This document shows positions 9,014 to 17,356 of a stretch of 46,248 bases of DNA, in pieces (within the stretch, counting starts at the first letter, position 1; each line of letters opens with the position of its first letter). This DNA is from an uncultured Roseburia sp. Lineage in GTDB: Bacteria > Bacillota > Clostridia > Lachnospirales > Lachnospiraceae. Location of the stretch: the NCBI GenBank assembly GCA_910584215.1, contig CAJTYI010000013.1, positions 1 through 46,248 of the forward strand. Direction: 5' to 3'. The translations under genes were made by a program, and so were the position numbers. The notes under the pieces were generated by a model. That model ran no database searches. It was not told the DNA's origin and saw only the letters and a program-made list of their open reading frames with translations.

Positions 9014-9128
9014 TAATGCTTAAAATCATTGACATCAATTATATGGTATGGGAAACTAAAGAGGAATCAGACCGCCATGGCGGGAAAGGAGCGTGCCGCG
9101 GTTACACGGCAGAGAGGAAAGGATTGTT

Positions 9129-12100
9129 ATGAAAAGGAAAAGGAAATGGAAGAAAGGGGCAGTGTCGTTGTTTTTGCTGGCAAGTATGCTTCTGACAGAG
9201 CCGTCCGTGCAGGCTTTGGCAGAAAATGTCATTACTTCGCATGAGGCCGACGCCAAGGTGACAAGCGAGCAGCAGACACAGGAAGGCCAGGCGAAAGAGG
9301 AGAACAGCCAGGCAGAGTCAGGGGAACCGGGCAGTCTAAGCAGCCAAACCGGGCTTGAGGAGCAAGCCAAGGAGGAGCTTTCGTTTGAGGAGTATATCAA
9401 GGCTCAGGGAAAAGAGGTCGATGAATTAAAGGATGACGAAGCCGATGCATTAAAGGTCGAGTACATCGATAAAATGGCAGCATATGCAGGCGACCGCTGT
9501 TTTGATAACGGATATCTGGAGGTCGCTGTTGCGGATGACGGAAAGTTTACGATCGGTAATATTGAGGGCAATCCGAGCCTGACGTCAGACAATTATCGAA
9601 TTTTGTTGTTTGGGCATCCCAATCCGAGCACGTCGGAAACACGCATTAAGATTGGGGATTATGAGACTATTTTTCGGGCAGATTCTGTCAATGTGGGGGA
9701 GGATTCCGCCGTGGCCGTCATGAATCTGGATGAATACGGCGTGCAGATTTTCGAGATATTAAAACTGGTATCCACAGGAAACGCTTCGTATGCGGATTCT
9801 GTCCGCATCGGCTATAAGGTGATCAACACGTCAAACCGGGCGGTTTCCGTCGGTATCCGCATTATGCTGGATACGATGCTGGCGAGCAATGACTGCGCGC
9901 CGTTTAAGATTTCAGGTATCGGTAATATGACTACCTGCTGGACATATGAGGGCAGTGAGATTCCTTCCTCTTACCAGGTATATGATGATTTGGATATGCC
10001 GACGACTGTGGCAACCGGCTACCTAAAGCGAGCAGGAGAGCGCAGCCCGGACAAGGTACAGTTTGCCAATTGGCGGAGGTTGCGCGGCGCCACATGGAAC
10101 TATACCCAGAGCAATGGAGCTGCCCTAAGCGACAGCGCGGTCGCCGTTTATTTTAATCCCGTGCAGATTGCTCCGGGGGGCAGCACGGATGTTGCCACCT
10201 ATTATGGAATCGGTCTTGGCGGCAGTATCCAGGCCGCAGACGGTTCTGCAGAGCAGATGTCCGGCGACGCGTATAAGGTAGTGGTAAAGGATTCGTTGTC
10301 CGGTTCGTATCTGAGCGATGTGACGGTTTCGGTCGAGGGAATTGCGGAAATCGGCGAACCTGTCGCACAGACAGGCACTGACGGGGCAGCCGTTTACCGT
10401 GGATTGTCCCGGGTGTCAGAGAGAGGGACCGTCAGGTTGTCCAAGGAAGGATATCAAGACAGGGAGATTTCTACCGTGATAAAGGGAGGAGCGGTGCTGT
10501 CTGCGGCGATGAAGAATAATGCGGATACCACGCCGCTTATTACAACGGTGACCTTAGAACGCGCATCGGAGCCCGGAGCGGAAGTCACCAAAGAAGATAT
10601 CCTTACCAATACCGTTAATTTTATAGAAGATAAAAATGGTCTCCTGGATAGGGAGGAAAATGCAAAGAAACTTGGGCATGCCACGGTCAAAGCGGCCGCG
10701 GACATGGACAACTGTGTCTACCAGCTGATACAAAACGAGTCGGTTTTGGAACAAAATACAACGGGAATATTCACATTAAAGACGCTCAAAACGTCTTCCG
10801 GTACATATATCGAAAAACTTGAAGCCTCAGGGAACCGCTATATCCGCGCTGTCTCGGCCGACGGAAAAAAGTCGCAAAAAATGAGGATTGGCCTCAGGGT
10901 GAGCCAGCCGACCGTTACCATGTCCGGTATCACGGATGTTGATCTGTGGCCATATGGCGAGGCAGGCATTGCCAAGAATACGCTGGGAGCGATTCTTTTG
11001 GGCGACAGTGTTTCCTTCGGAATCAAAGACCCTGTGTCCATGAAAGTCGCAGTGACGGACGACGGCAAAGTGCAGGTTGGCCTGAACTTAAAAAAGATGC
11101 CGGAGAGTGCCGCCAAGGGGGCAGACCTGTTTGATCAGATTTCAAAAGGCGCGCTGTCTTTCAATCAGAAAAACGAATACGTCAAAGTATCGAAGGTGAG
11201 CATGGGCACGATTCACCCATATGTAGAGTTTTATGGTTACGGGGAGGCCACGCTAAAAGACGGAAAGATTGCCAAAGTAGATCTGATCGCGCAGCTAAGC
11301 GGCGGCGTTGACGCGTCATATACAGTAAACTGCTATACGTTTATCATACCGTGTTACGTCACGATCGGGGCGGGAGGAAACATAACAGCGACCATTCAGG
11401 CGAATGTCTACAACGAAAACGGTATTACCTTACCCACTGTTTATTCCGGTACAGTGAGCCCTTCTGTCTATCTGTCCATCGAGGGCGGCGTCGGGGCCAA
11501 GGGCGTGGCTAACATCGGTGTCGAGGGCAAGGGAGAGCTGGCCTATCAGTATGATTTCGTGACCAAATATGCAAACGCTACACTGACTGGCACGGCGACG
11601 TTGAAGGCTGCGGTCTGGAAATTTGAAAAAAGCATCAAGTTTGCAGAGGGGACCGTTACGATCTACGACAGCAATGCGGCCTCGTTAAAGGCGGACGGCG
11701 CAGACATGTACCAGGCGCTCGAAGAGGAAGAATATCATCTGGTTTCCAGAGAATATCTCAAAAAGTCAGACCGGGCGGCAGACGGGGATTTTTCCGTGTC
11801 ATCCGGGGAGAATCCTGACAACCAGGCGAAGATCATCGAGGCCGGCGGCAAAAAGTATAAGTTCTGGCTGCGGGAGGAAGAGGGAGCCGAAATCATCAAC
11901 AGTTCCCGGCTCGTTTACGCAAAGGAAGAGAACGGAAGCTGGGGAGCCGCAAAAGCGGTAGATCAAAATGAGACCGCCGATTATGACTTTGATCTGGCTG
12001 TGAACGGCAGCAAAATCTATGTGGTATGGCAGGATTGCAAGGAGACCTTTTCCGACCTTAGCGCAAATGTGGAGGAGGTTGCAAAAGCGGCGGAGATCAA

Positions 12101-15100
12101 GCTGGCAGTCATCGACACGGCGACAGATACCGTAAATATTCTGCCGATTACGGATAATTCCTTTATGGATGTGATTCCGGCGGTGACGGTGATCGAGAAC
12201 AAAGCTTATGTGGTATGGTATTATACCGAGAGCGGCGTGTTGGACAATAGCGCAGATAATTATCTGAAATATGTGGAAGTGGACGGCGCCACAGTGGGAA
12301 CGGAAAAGAAGATCAACTGTGGAAGCGACTATGTGTCAAAGATCAGTGCAGGTATCGTCTCCGGCAGGCCGGCGGCGCTCTACTCTCTGACGGATGCAGT
12401 GTCCGGCGCGGTGAAGCGCAATTGTATGGCAGATTTGACGCAGGCGGAGACGCAGACGGTCAAAGTCCTCTCCGATTACCGGACGGATGGACAGAGCGCC
12501 ATCAAGGAGGCGGAAGGCGCACAGCCGGCTTTAGGTGGTGTGGTGTCGGTGCCATTAAACGGTGTGCCAAGCCTGCTTTGGTATCAGGACGGCAATATTT
12601 TCGTCTATGACGGGGCACAGACACAGACGTTATTTGAAGAAGACCGGTTACCGGCACAGCTTTCCACCAATTTTGCCGTCGCAGACAATGGCACGGAGAG
12701 CTACATTGTGTGGAGCGGTATCACAGACGCGAAAGCAGGCACGTCGGGCATCTATGCGGCGCGCTATGACGGCACGAAATGCGGACCTGCCTACCTTCTC
12801 AAAGAGATCGGGGAGGAATCCGTTCATTCCCTCGAAGCATCTGTGGGTGAGGACGGCGCCATTCATTTGTTATACACGCTAACAGCGATGGATGAGCAGG
12901 GAACCGTCGTCTCCTCCCGGATGATTGAGGAGCGCGTCAGAGAGCGCTATGACGCCGTGCTCGATACAGTGGACTACGATATCAATATGGTGGAGCCCGG
13001 TGCGCTGCTGCCGCTTGCGCTTTCGATTACAAACCAGGGCAATCAGCCGTTTGCGGCAGTCTGTGCCGATCTTTCGGGGGCTGGCAGCTATCATAAGGTG
13101 ATTGCGCTTGGTGAGCCGCTTCTTCCGGGGGAGACCGCCATGGTCAAGATAGAAGATTTTGCCTTAAGCACGGATCTTGCCAAGGATAATACCTGGGACT
13201 TGACGATAGGTGTCAACGCCTGCGATCAGACGGACGGGTCCTTGAACGACGAAGTGGCAGAGAACGGCATGGAAACGTTGACGCTTGGTTATGCCAACTT
13301 ATATGTAGAGAAAGAGCCCGGTGTCATCATAGACAATGAAGAGTATTATCACATTGCCGTAAAAAATGACGGCCGGATCGAAGCAAATAACGTGGAGGTC
13401 AGGATTTTGTCGGACCATGTAGACGGGCAGATCGTCTATACGGACAGTTTGGAGAGCATTGGAAAACAGGAGACGAGACATATCTATCTGCCGGAGACCA
13501 TTCTTGCCGAATCCGACATCTTATATGTATATGTCACGACGTCCACACCGCGCTCTAATGCGGAGGATGGCGGCAAGTATGTGGAATTATCCTGCAATAA
13601 CGAGACAGTTGCGATTGAGCAGGAGGTTGCGTTGGGGATCGAGGCCACCCCGGGCGGCAAGATCGTAACCGGGGAGCCGGGAATTTATTATTCTAATGAA
13701 GAGATTGTGGTTGCGGCCAAGGCAAACGATGGCTATGTATTTGCCGGATGGGAAGTTTTGGGAGACGGTGAATTTGCGGATAACACTGTGCTTGAGACGA
13801 TTTTTTATATGCCCAATACGGATACATCGGTGCGCGCAGTCTTTTTGGAAGAGAAGACCATAGAAGACATCGCACTTGAATCGGCCGAAGAGACACTGGC
13901 GGCGGGCGACGCCGTAAGACTGGCTGCTTCGACCGTTCCCAAAGGTTATGAATGCCAGATTGCATGGAGCAGTTCGGATGAGACGGTGGCAGCCGTAGAT
14001 AACAAAGGTGTGGTCACGGCGATCAAAGGCGGGACGGCCGTTGTCAGCGCCAAAGTCGGAGCGGTGGAGAAAACGTGTAAGATTACGGTTACTGATGTCG
14101 GAATTGAATCACTGCGCATGGTATTTCCCAATATGGTATTGGACGGAGTTGGAACATCGGAGCGCATCGACGTGCTGGTGAACCCGGAGGGGTATTCTGA
14201 AAGGCTGATCTGGGAGAGTTCAGATTCCACTGTCGTTTCGGTAGATGAGGAGGGCACCGTGACGGCCAGGGCCGTCGGCACGGCGACGATTACCGTGACA
14301 GCCGAGCATCACAGGGAGCTGACCGCGTCCTGTGAGGTTGCGGTGCGAAAGCCGCTGGAGAGTATTTCGATCAATCAATCTTCTGTCAGACTGCGCGAAG
14401 GGGAAGCGGCGACGCTCTTAGCGGGAGTTTCCCCGGCAGATACGACGGACGAGAAAACTGTTTCATGGCAGAATTATTCTTCTGACGTTGTTTCAATCGA
14501 GACGGGCGGCGTAAACAATGAAATTTTGACAGTCAAAGGACTTAAATCCGGTATTGCGCTGATCGAGGCGCAGGTGGGTGACTGCCATGCATATTGTACG
14601 GTGGAAGTATTTGTGCCGGCGACCGGGATTGCTTTGGATGTGTCAGCAGTTACCTTGCAGCAGGGGGACAGCTACGTGTTGTATGCGCTGATGGAGCCGG
14701 CGGAGGCAACCGAGACGATCAAGTGGTCTGTTTCGGATGAAAATGTGGTGAGCCTTGCAAACACGGCTGGTTTGCGCTGTGATTTGGAGGCGTTGGCAGT
14801 AGGGACGGCTGTGGTGACGGCGAGGACGGAGAGCGGATTGACGGCGAGCTGTACCGTGACGGTGACAGAACAGCTCGTGGAGACCGTGATTGTGAAATCT
14901 CTGGCAGATTTTCAATCGCCGCACAATTATGATAACAATATGGCAAAGGTCTGGAGCTATACAAAGCCGGGCGCAGAGCAGGTTTCGATTGCGTTCTCCA
15001 CAAACACGAAAGTGGAGTATGGATGTGATTATATCTATATTTTAGATCAAAATAATAGGGAAATCGGAGTTTATACAGGCAGTGCGCTGGCGGGAAAAAC

Positions 15101-15983
15101 CGTAACCGTGGATGGGCCGACCGTCAAAGTAAAACTGGTGACCGACGGAAGCCTGACTTATTATGGATTCCGCGTGACTGCGATTCGGGAGAAGTTTAAC
15201 TTTGCCCATGCGGTGATCGATCCGATTCCGGCTCAGGTATGTACAGGTGCGGCGTTGACGCCGGAGCTTAGAGTCAGCGTCGGCGGCAGTGTTTTGACAC
15301 CAAATGTAGATTATACCGCAAGCTACAGCAATAATGTCGGCCTTGGCGTGGCGACGGTTGTTGTCTCTGGTATTGCGCCGAGTACGGGCAGTGCCTATGC
15401 AAACTTTACGATTGCCATGCCGCGTCTTGGGGCAGTGCAGAATGTCAGACAAAAGTCGACCGCAACGTCTGCCGTCACCTTAGAGTGGGATGCCGTGGAA
15501 GGAGCCAACAGTTATCGGGTTTATCTCTACAATACAAAGAAGAAAAAATATCAGCTGAAAAAGAACGTGACGGCGACAAGCCTTAAGTTCAGTAAATTAA
15601 AGACCGCGTCTGCTTATAAGGTACAGGTGCAGGCATGCTTTACCTACGGCAAGAAAACCGTGACGGGCGCGAAGAAGACCTATACGATGTATACCTGCAC
15701 GAAAGCTCCCGCAGGGGTAAAGGCTTCCGGAAAGTCCAAGGCGATCGGCGTGAGATGGAAGAAGATTTCCGCCGCGACTGGATATCAGATCTTTGTTTCC
15801 ACAAAAAAGGCGGGAGGATATAAACTTACCAAAACGATCGGCAGGAAAAAGACGGTAAAAGCGGATATTAAAAAGCTGAAAGCGAAAAAGGTGTATTATG
15901 TGAAAGTCCGCTCCTATATTAAGACAAAAAACGGAAATGTTTACAGTGCTTTTAGCAAACCTGTGAAAGTAAAAACAAAGTAA
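9129..15983 (+). CDS. Very large secreted surface protein with Ig-like, InlB-like, CUB-like and FN3 modules
   Basis: 2284 residues. The ATG at 9129 has AAGGA five bases upstream and begins a classic signal peptide (KRKRKWKK, hydrophobic core, cleavage near QALAEN). After an acidic linker come: an unnamed beta-rich domain (about 9490-10240) containing GIRIMLDTMLASND; a carboxypeptidase-regulatory-like segment with the pattern TDGAAVYRGL (to about 10520); a long uncharacterised beta-rich region; repeated segments of the type YVVWQD and YVVWYY, suggesting a beta-propeller (about 11830-12930); CARDB-like domains (12950-13600); an InlB-type repeat with GYVFAGWE (13620-13850); four BIg2 domains (13860-14870); a CUB-like domain (14880-15190); and a basic tail with two FN3 domains. 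No enzyme motif, LPXTG or anchor helix is visible. The role is probably adhesion or polymer binding, by inference. It stands alone. Confidence 0.9.
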   Translation: MKRKRKWKKGAVSLFLLASMLLTEPSVQALAENVITSHEADAKVTSEQQTQEGQAKEENSQAESGEPGSLSSQTGLEEQAKEELSFEEYIKAQGKEVDELKDDEADALKVEYIDKMAAYAGDRCFDNGYLEVAVADDGKFTIGNIEGNPSLTSDNYRILLFGHPNPSTSETRIKIGDYETIFRADSVNVGEDSAVAVMNLDEYGVQIFEILKLVSTGNASYADSVRIGYKVINTSNRAVSVGIRIMLDTMLASNDCAPFKISGIGNMTTCWTYEGSEIPSSYQVYDDLDMPTTVATGYLKRAGERSPDKVQFANWRRLRGATWNYTQSNGAALSDSAVAVYFNPVQIAPGGSTDVATYYGIGLGGSIQAADGSAEQMSGDAYKVVVKDSLSGSYLSDVTVSVEGIAEIGEPVAQTGTDGAAVYRGLSRVSERGTVRLSKEGYQDREISTVIKGGAVLSAAMKNNADTTPLITTVTLERASEPGAEVTKEDILTNTVNFIEDKNGLLDREENAKKLGHATVKAAADMDNCVYQLIQNESVLEQNTTGIFTLKTLKTSSGTYIEKLEASGNRYIRAVSADGKKSQKMRIGLRVSQPTVTMSGITDVDLWPYGEAGIAKNTLGAILLGDSVSFGIKDPVSMKVAVTDDGKVQVGLNLKKMPESAAKGADLFDQISKGALSFNQKNEYVKVSKVSMGTIHPYVEFYGYGEATLKDGKIAKVDLIAQLSGGVDASYTVNCYTFIIPCYVTIGAGGNITATIQANVYNENGITLPTVYSGTVSPSVYLSIEGGVGAKGVANIGVEGKGELAYQYDFVTKYANATLTGTATLKAAVWKFEKSIKFAEGTVTIYDSNAASLKADGADMYQALEEEEYHLVSREYLKKSDRAADGDFSVSSGENPDNQAKIIEAGGKKYKFWLREEEGAEIINSSRLVYAKEENGSWGAAKAVDQNETADYDFDLAVNGSKIYVVWQDCKETFSDLSANVEEVAKAAEIKLAVIDTATDTVNILPITDNSFMDVIPAVTVIENKAYVVWYYTESGVLDNSADNYLKYVEVDGATVGTEKKINCGSDYVSKISAGIVSGRPAALYSLTDAVSGAVKRNCMADLTQAETQTVKVLSDYRTDGQSAIKEAEGAQPALGGVVSVPLNGVPSLLWYQDGNIFVYDGAQTQTLFEEDRLPAQLSTNFAVADNGTESYIVWSGITDAKAGTSGIYAARYDGTKCGPAYLLKEIGEESVHSLEASVGEDGAIHLLYTLTAMDEQGTVVSSRMIEERVRERYDAVLDTVDYDINMVEPGALLPLALSITNQGNQPFAAVCADLSGAGSYHKVIALGEPLLPGETAMVKIEDFALSTDLAKDNTWDLTIGVNACDQTDGSLNDEVAENGMETLTLGYANLYVEKEPGVIIDNEEYYHIAVKNDGRIEANNVEVRILSDHVDGQIVYTDSLESIGKQETRHIYLPETILAESDILYVYVTTSTPRSNAEDGGKYVELSCNNETVAIEQEVALGIEATPGGKIVTGEPGIYYSNEEIVVAAKANDGYVFAGWEVLGDGEFADNTVLETIFYMPNTDTSVRAVFLEEKTIEDIALESAEETLAAGDAVRLAASTVPKGYECQIAWSSSDETVAAVDNKGVVTAIKGGTAVVSAKVGAVEKTCKITVTDVGIESLRMVFPNMVLDGVGTSERIDVLVNPEGYSERLIWESSDSTVVSVDEEGTVTARAVGTATITVTAEHHRELTASCEVAVRKPLESISINQSSVRLREGEAATLLAGVSPADTTDEKTVSWQNYSSDVVSIETGGVNNEILTVKGLKSGIALIEAQVGDCHAYCTVEVFVPATGIALDVSAVTLQQGDSYVLYALMEPAEATETIKWSVSDENVVSLANTAGLRCDLEALAVGTAVVTARTESGLTASCTVTVTEQLVETVIVKSLADFQSPHNYDNNMAKVWSYTKPGAEQVSIAFSTNTKVEYGCDYIYILDQNNREIGVYTGSALAGKTVTVDGPTVKVKLVTDGSLTYYGFRVTAIREKFNFAHAVIDPIPAQVCTGAALTPELRVSVGGSVLTPNVDYTASYSNNVGLGVATVVVSGIAPSTGSAYANFTIAMPRLGAVQNVRQKSTATSAVTLEWDAVEGANSYRVYLYNTKKKKYQLKKNVTATSLKFSKLKTASAYKVQVQACFTYGKKTVTGAKKTYTMYTCTKAPAGVKASGKSKAIGVRWKKISAATGYQIFVSTKKAGGYKLTKTIGRKKTVKADIKKLKAKKVYYVKVRSYIKTKNGNVYSAFSKPVKVKTK

Positions 15984-16029
15984 TGTTCATTGTTTGTTTT
16001 CGTTTTCTTGCGTAATTGGCATTTTGCCC

Positions 16030-16057
16030 TAAATTTACCAGTTGTGTTGTCCGATAT
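16030..16057 (+). promoter_or_regulatory. Sigma-28 (SigD/FliA-type) promoter
   Basis: TAAA at 16030-16033 and TCCGATAT at 16050-16057 are separated by 16 bases. The known consensus is TAAA, 14-16 bases, then GCCGATAT, so 11 of 12 informative positions fit. It lies about 50 bases ahead of the DUF6033 start codon, in the right direction. This places the gene in the flagellar/motility regulon if functional. Confidence 0.7.
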
Positions 16058-16105
16058 AGAACATAACAAGGAAGTGATTGTTATAGCGCAAAGGAGAGCA
16101 AAAGG

Positions 16106-16849
16106 ATGAGTATGGATTACAATCAGATTTATAACGGTATGACGGGCACGAGTGCCTACAGCAAGAAAGAGAGCTGGGGCGCATCCCGCACTGGCGAGAG
16201 AACGGCGGGCCGGACGTCGAATCAGGCAAACAGTGTGGAGCAGAGAGCGAAAGCCGAAAATACGACACCGGTGGAGCTGAGCGCTAAGGCGCAGAAATTG
16301 TTGGAGCAGTTGAAAAAGACCTACGGCAATATGGATTTTATGGTGGCTGATTATAAGAATCAGGAGGAAGCCAAATCCATTTTATCCCGCGGTACAAAGG
16401 AGTTTTCCGTGTTGTTTTCTTCGGAGGAGCTGGAAAAAATGGCTTCCGACGAGAAGTATAAGCAGGAAAAGCTAAACGGCATGAAAGGCGCGGTGCGCAT
16501 GTCCGAGCAGATCAACAAGCAGTTTGGCACGGAATCGGGTTTTGGCGAAGGCAGCGAAAAGGGAGAGGTCACAAGAGTGGGTATATCCTTTAACAAAGAC
16601 GGTTCTGTCTCTTACTTCGCAGAACTAGAGAAGTCCTCCAATGCACAGAAAGACCGTATCGAGGCGGCGAGAGCGAAGCGCGCCGAAGAGAAGAAAGAAG
16701 CGGCAAAGGGCCAGACGCCGGTGAAACGCGCCAGCGTGCAGGCGAATTCCTGGAAAGAACTGGTAGATAAGATCAACCAGATCGATTGGGATGCCATCCA
16801 CGAGGAGGCCAAAGAGGCGGCAGGCGCTAGGTATGATTTTAGTATCTAA
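16106..16849 (+). CDS. DUF6033 family protein, probably of the motility regulon
   Basis: A 247-residue hydrophilic protein without signal peptide or membrane segment. The core KAQKLLEQLKKTYGNMDFMVADY followed by RGTKEFSVLF is what I recognise as DUF6033, a family of unknown function seen in Clostridia. A basic, alanine/glutamate-rich stretch near residues 185-215 is probably helical. AAAGGAG about nine bases upstream supports the ATG at 16106; a second ATG at 16112 is also possible. The sigma-28-like promoter upstream and the chemoreceptor downstream suggest a motility link; this is inference from context, not from the protein itself. A terminator follows. Confidence 0.8.
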   Translation: MSMDYNQIYNGMTGTSAYSKKESWGASRTGERTAGRTSNQANSVEQRAKAENTTPVELSAKAQKLLEQLKKTYGNMDFMVADYKNQEEAKSILSRGTKEFSVLFSSEELEKMASDEKYKQEKLNGMKGAVRMSEQINKQFGTESGFGEGSEKGEVTRVGISFNKDGSVSYFAELEKSSNAQKDRIEAARAKRAEEKKEAAKGQTPVKRASVQANSWKELVDKINQIDWDAIHEEAKEAAGARYDFSI

Positions 16850-16911
16850 TCGACAGCGCACTCTATTGCATAAGACGGCTTACAAGGAGCAGGAATCAAA
16901 ATATTTTTTGG

Positions 16912-16943
16912 AAACGGCATGGCCAAGGGCTATGCCGTTTTTT
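16912..16943 (+). terminator. Intrinsic terminator after the DUF6033 gene
   Basis: A 13-bp stem (16912-16924 with 16928-16940, one G-T pair) closes over a three-base loop and is followed by a T run. It ends the DUF6033 transcript about 60 bases after the stop codon. Confidence 0.88.
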
Positions 16944-16957
16944 ACTTTATAGGAAAT

Positions 16958-17108
16958 TGCGTCGTCAGACGCATCAATTTTCAAGTTGCGGAGCAACTTG
17001 CAAAGAATCACGGAGTGATTCTTTTTTATGCGCAGGGGTGCTAAGTGAAAATAGCTGCTGTTGCAGCACGCACCCCGCGCAGCGAGTAGGGAAGAAATCT
17101 CCCCTAGT
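16958..17108 (+). repeat. Tandem hairpin cluster (REP-like element or structured RNA)
   Basis: Consecutive perfect stems stand back to back: TGCGTC/GACGCA (16958-16973, loop GTCA); CAAGTTGC/GCAACTTG (16982-17000, loop GGA); AAAGAATCAC/GTGATTCTTT (17002-17024, loop GGA, followed by a T run); and an outer GGGGTG/CACCCC pair (17035-17040 with 17071-17076) enclosing GCTGC/GCAGC (17054-17067). A weaker stem follows at 17087-17106. Two stems share the same GGA loop. The pattern fits an interspersed palindromic element or a folded noncoding RNA; which one cannot be told from one copy. Confidence 0.65.
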
Positions 17109-17190
17109 CGATTGTTTTAAAATAAGGACCACTGCTTGGCACCCGGTTTGCTGTCGTTACCGGTAATCGAGGCAGCCTTCGATCAGGCAT

Positions 17191-17218
17191 TTGTCTTTTG
17201 GTGAAAGTGTGCTATACT
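17191..17218 (+). promoter_or_regulatory. Promoter of the chemoreceptor gene
   Basis: TTGTCT (17191-17196), a 16-base spacer, and TATACT (17213-17218) preceded by TG one base upstream, giving an extended -10. It looks vegetative rather than sigma-28; I found no TAAA/CCGATAT pair in the leader. Confidence 0.65.
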
Positions 17219-17356
17219 GGAAATGAAGTTAAAAGATGCCACCAGGCTTGCGGTCAATTGTCCACAAAAAAGTGCAAATTATCCCCTGATGCAGATGAAA
17301 CGGGGAGTATTTGTTATGATTGTTATGACAATTGAAAATGTGAAGGAGAGACACCG

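Larger units (their letters stand above)
16850..17356 (+). other. 507-base gene-free interval
   Basis: I see no convincing gene here. It contains, in order: the DUF6033 terminator (16912-16943), a cluster of tandem hairpins (16958-17108), a vegetative promoter (17191-17218) and a leader of roughly 130 bases before the chemoreceptor. The leader contains a CCCC/GGGG stem at about 17283-17306. A 69-codon frame at 16957-17166 runs straight through the hairpins and has no family resemblance, so it is not called. Confidence 0.8.

Noticed and set aside
9014..9128. Riboswitch before the large surface protein
   Set aside because: The leader has two small palindromes but no recognisable aptamer core.
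1..15983. Sortase (LPXTG) or SLH anchors on the two large secreted proteins
   Set aside because: Both visible C-termini end in FN3 or BIg2 modules without LPXTG, hydrophobic tail or SLH repeats.
16958..17108. Possible CRISPR array
   Set aside because: The palindromes differ in sequence and have no regular spacers; there are no cas genes nearby.
16957..17166. A 69-codon forward frame
   Set aside because: It is laid over the hairpin cluster, is Cys/Ser/Arg-rich with no protein resemblance, and has no ribosome binding site.
17225..17356. c-di-GMP riboswitch before the chemoreceptor
   Set aside because: The leader is suitably long, but I could not find the conserved class I or class II core; only a simple CCCC/GGGG stem is evident.
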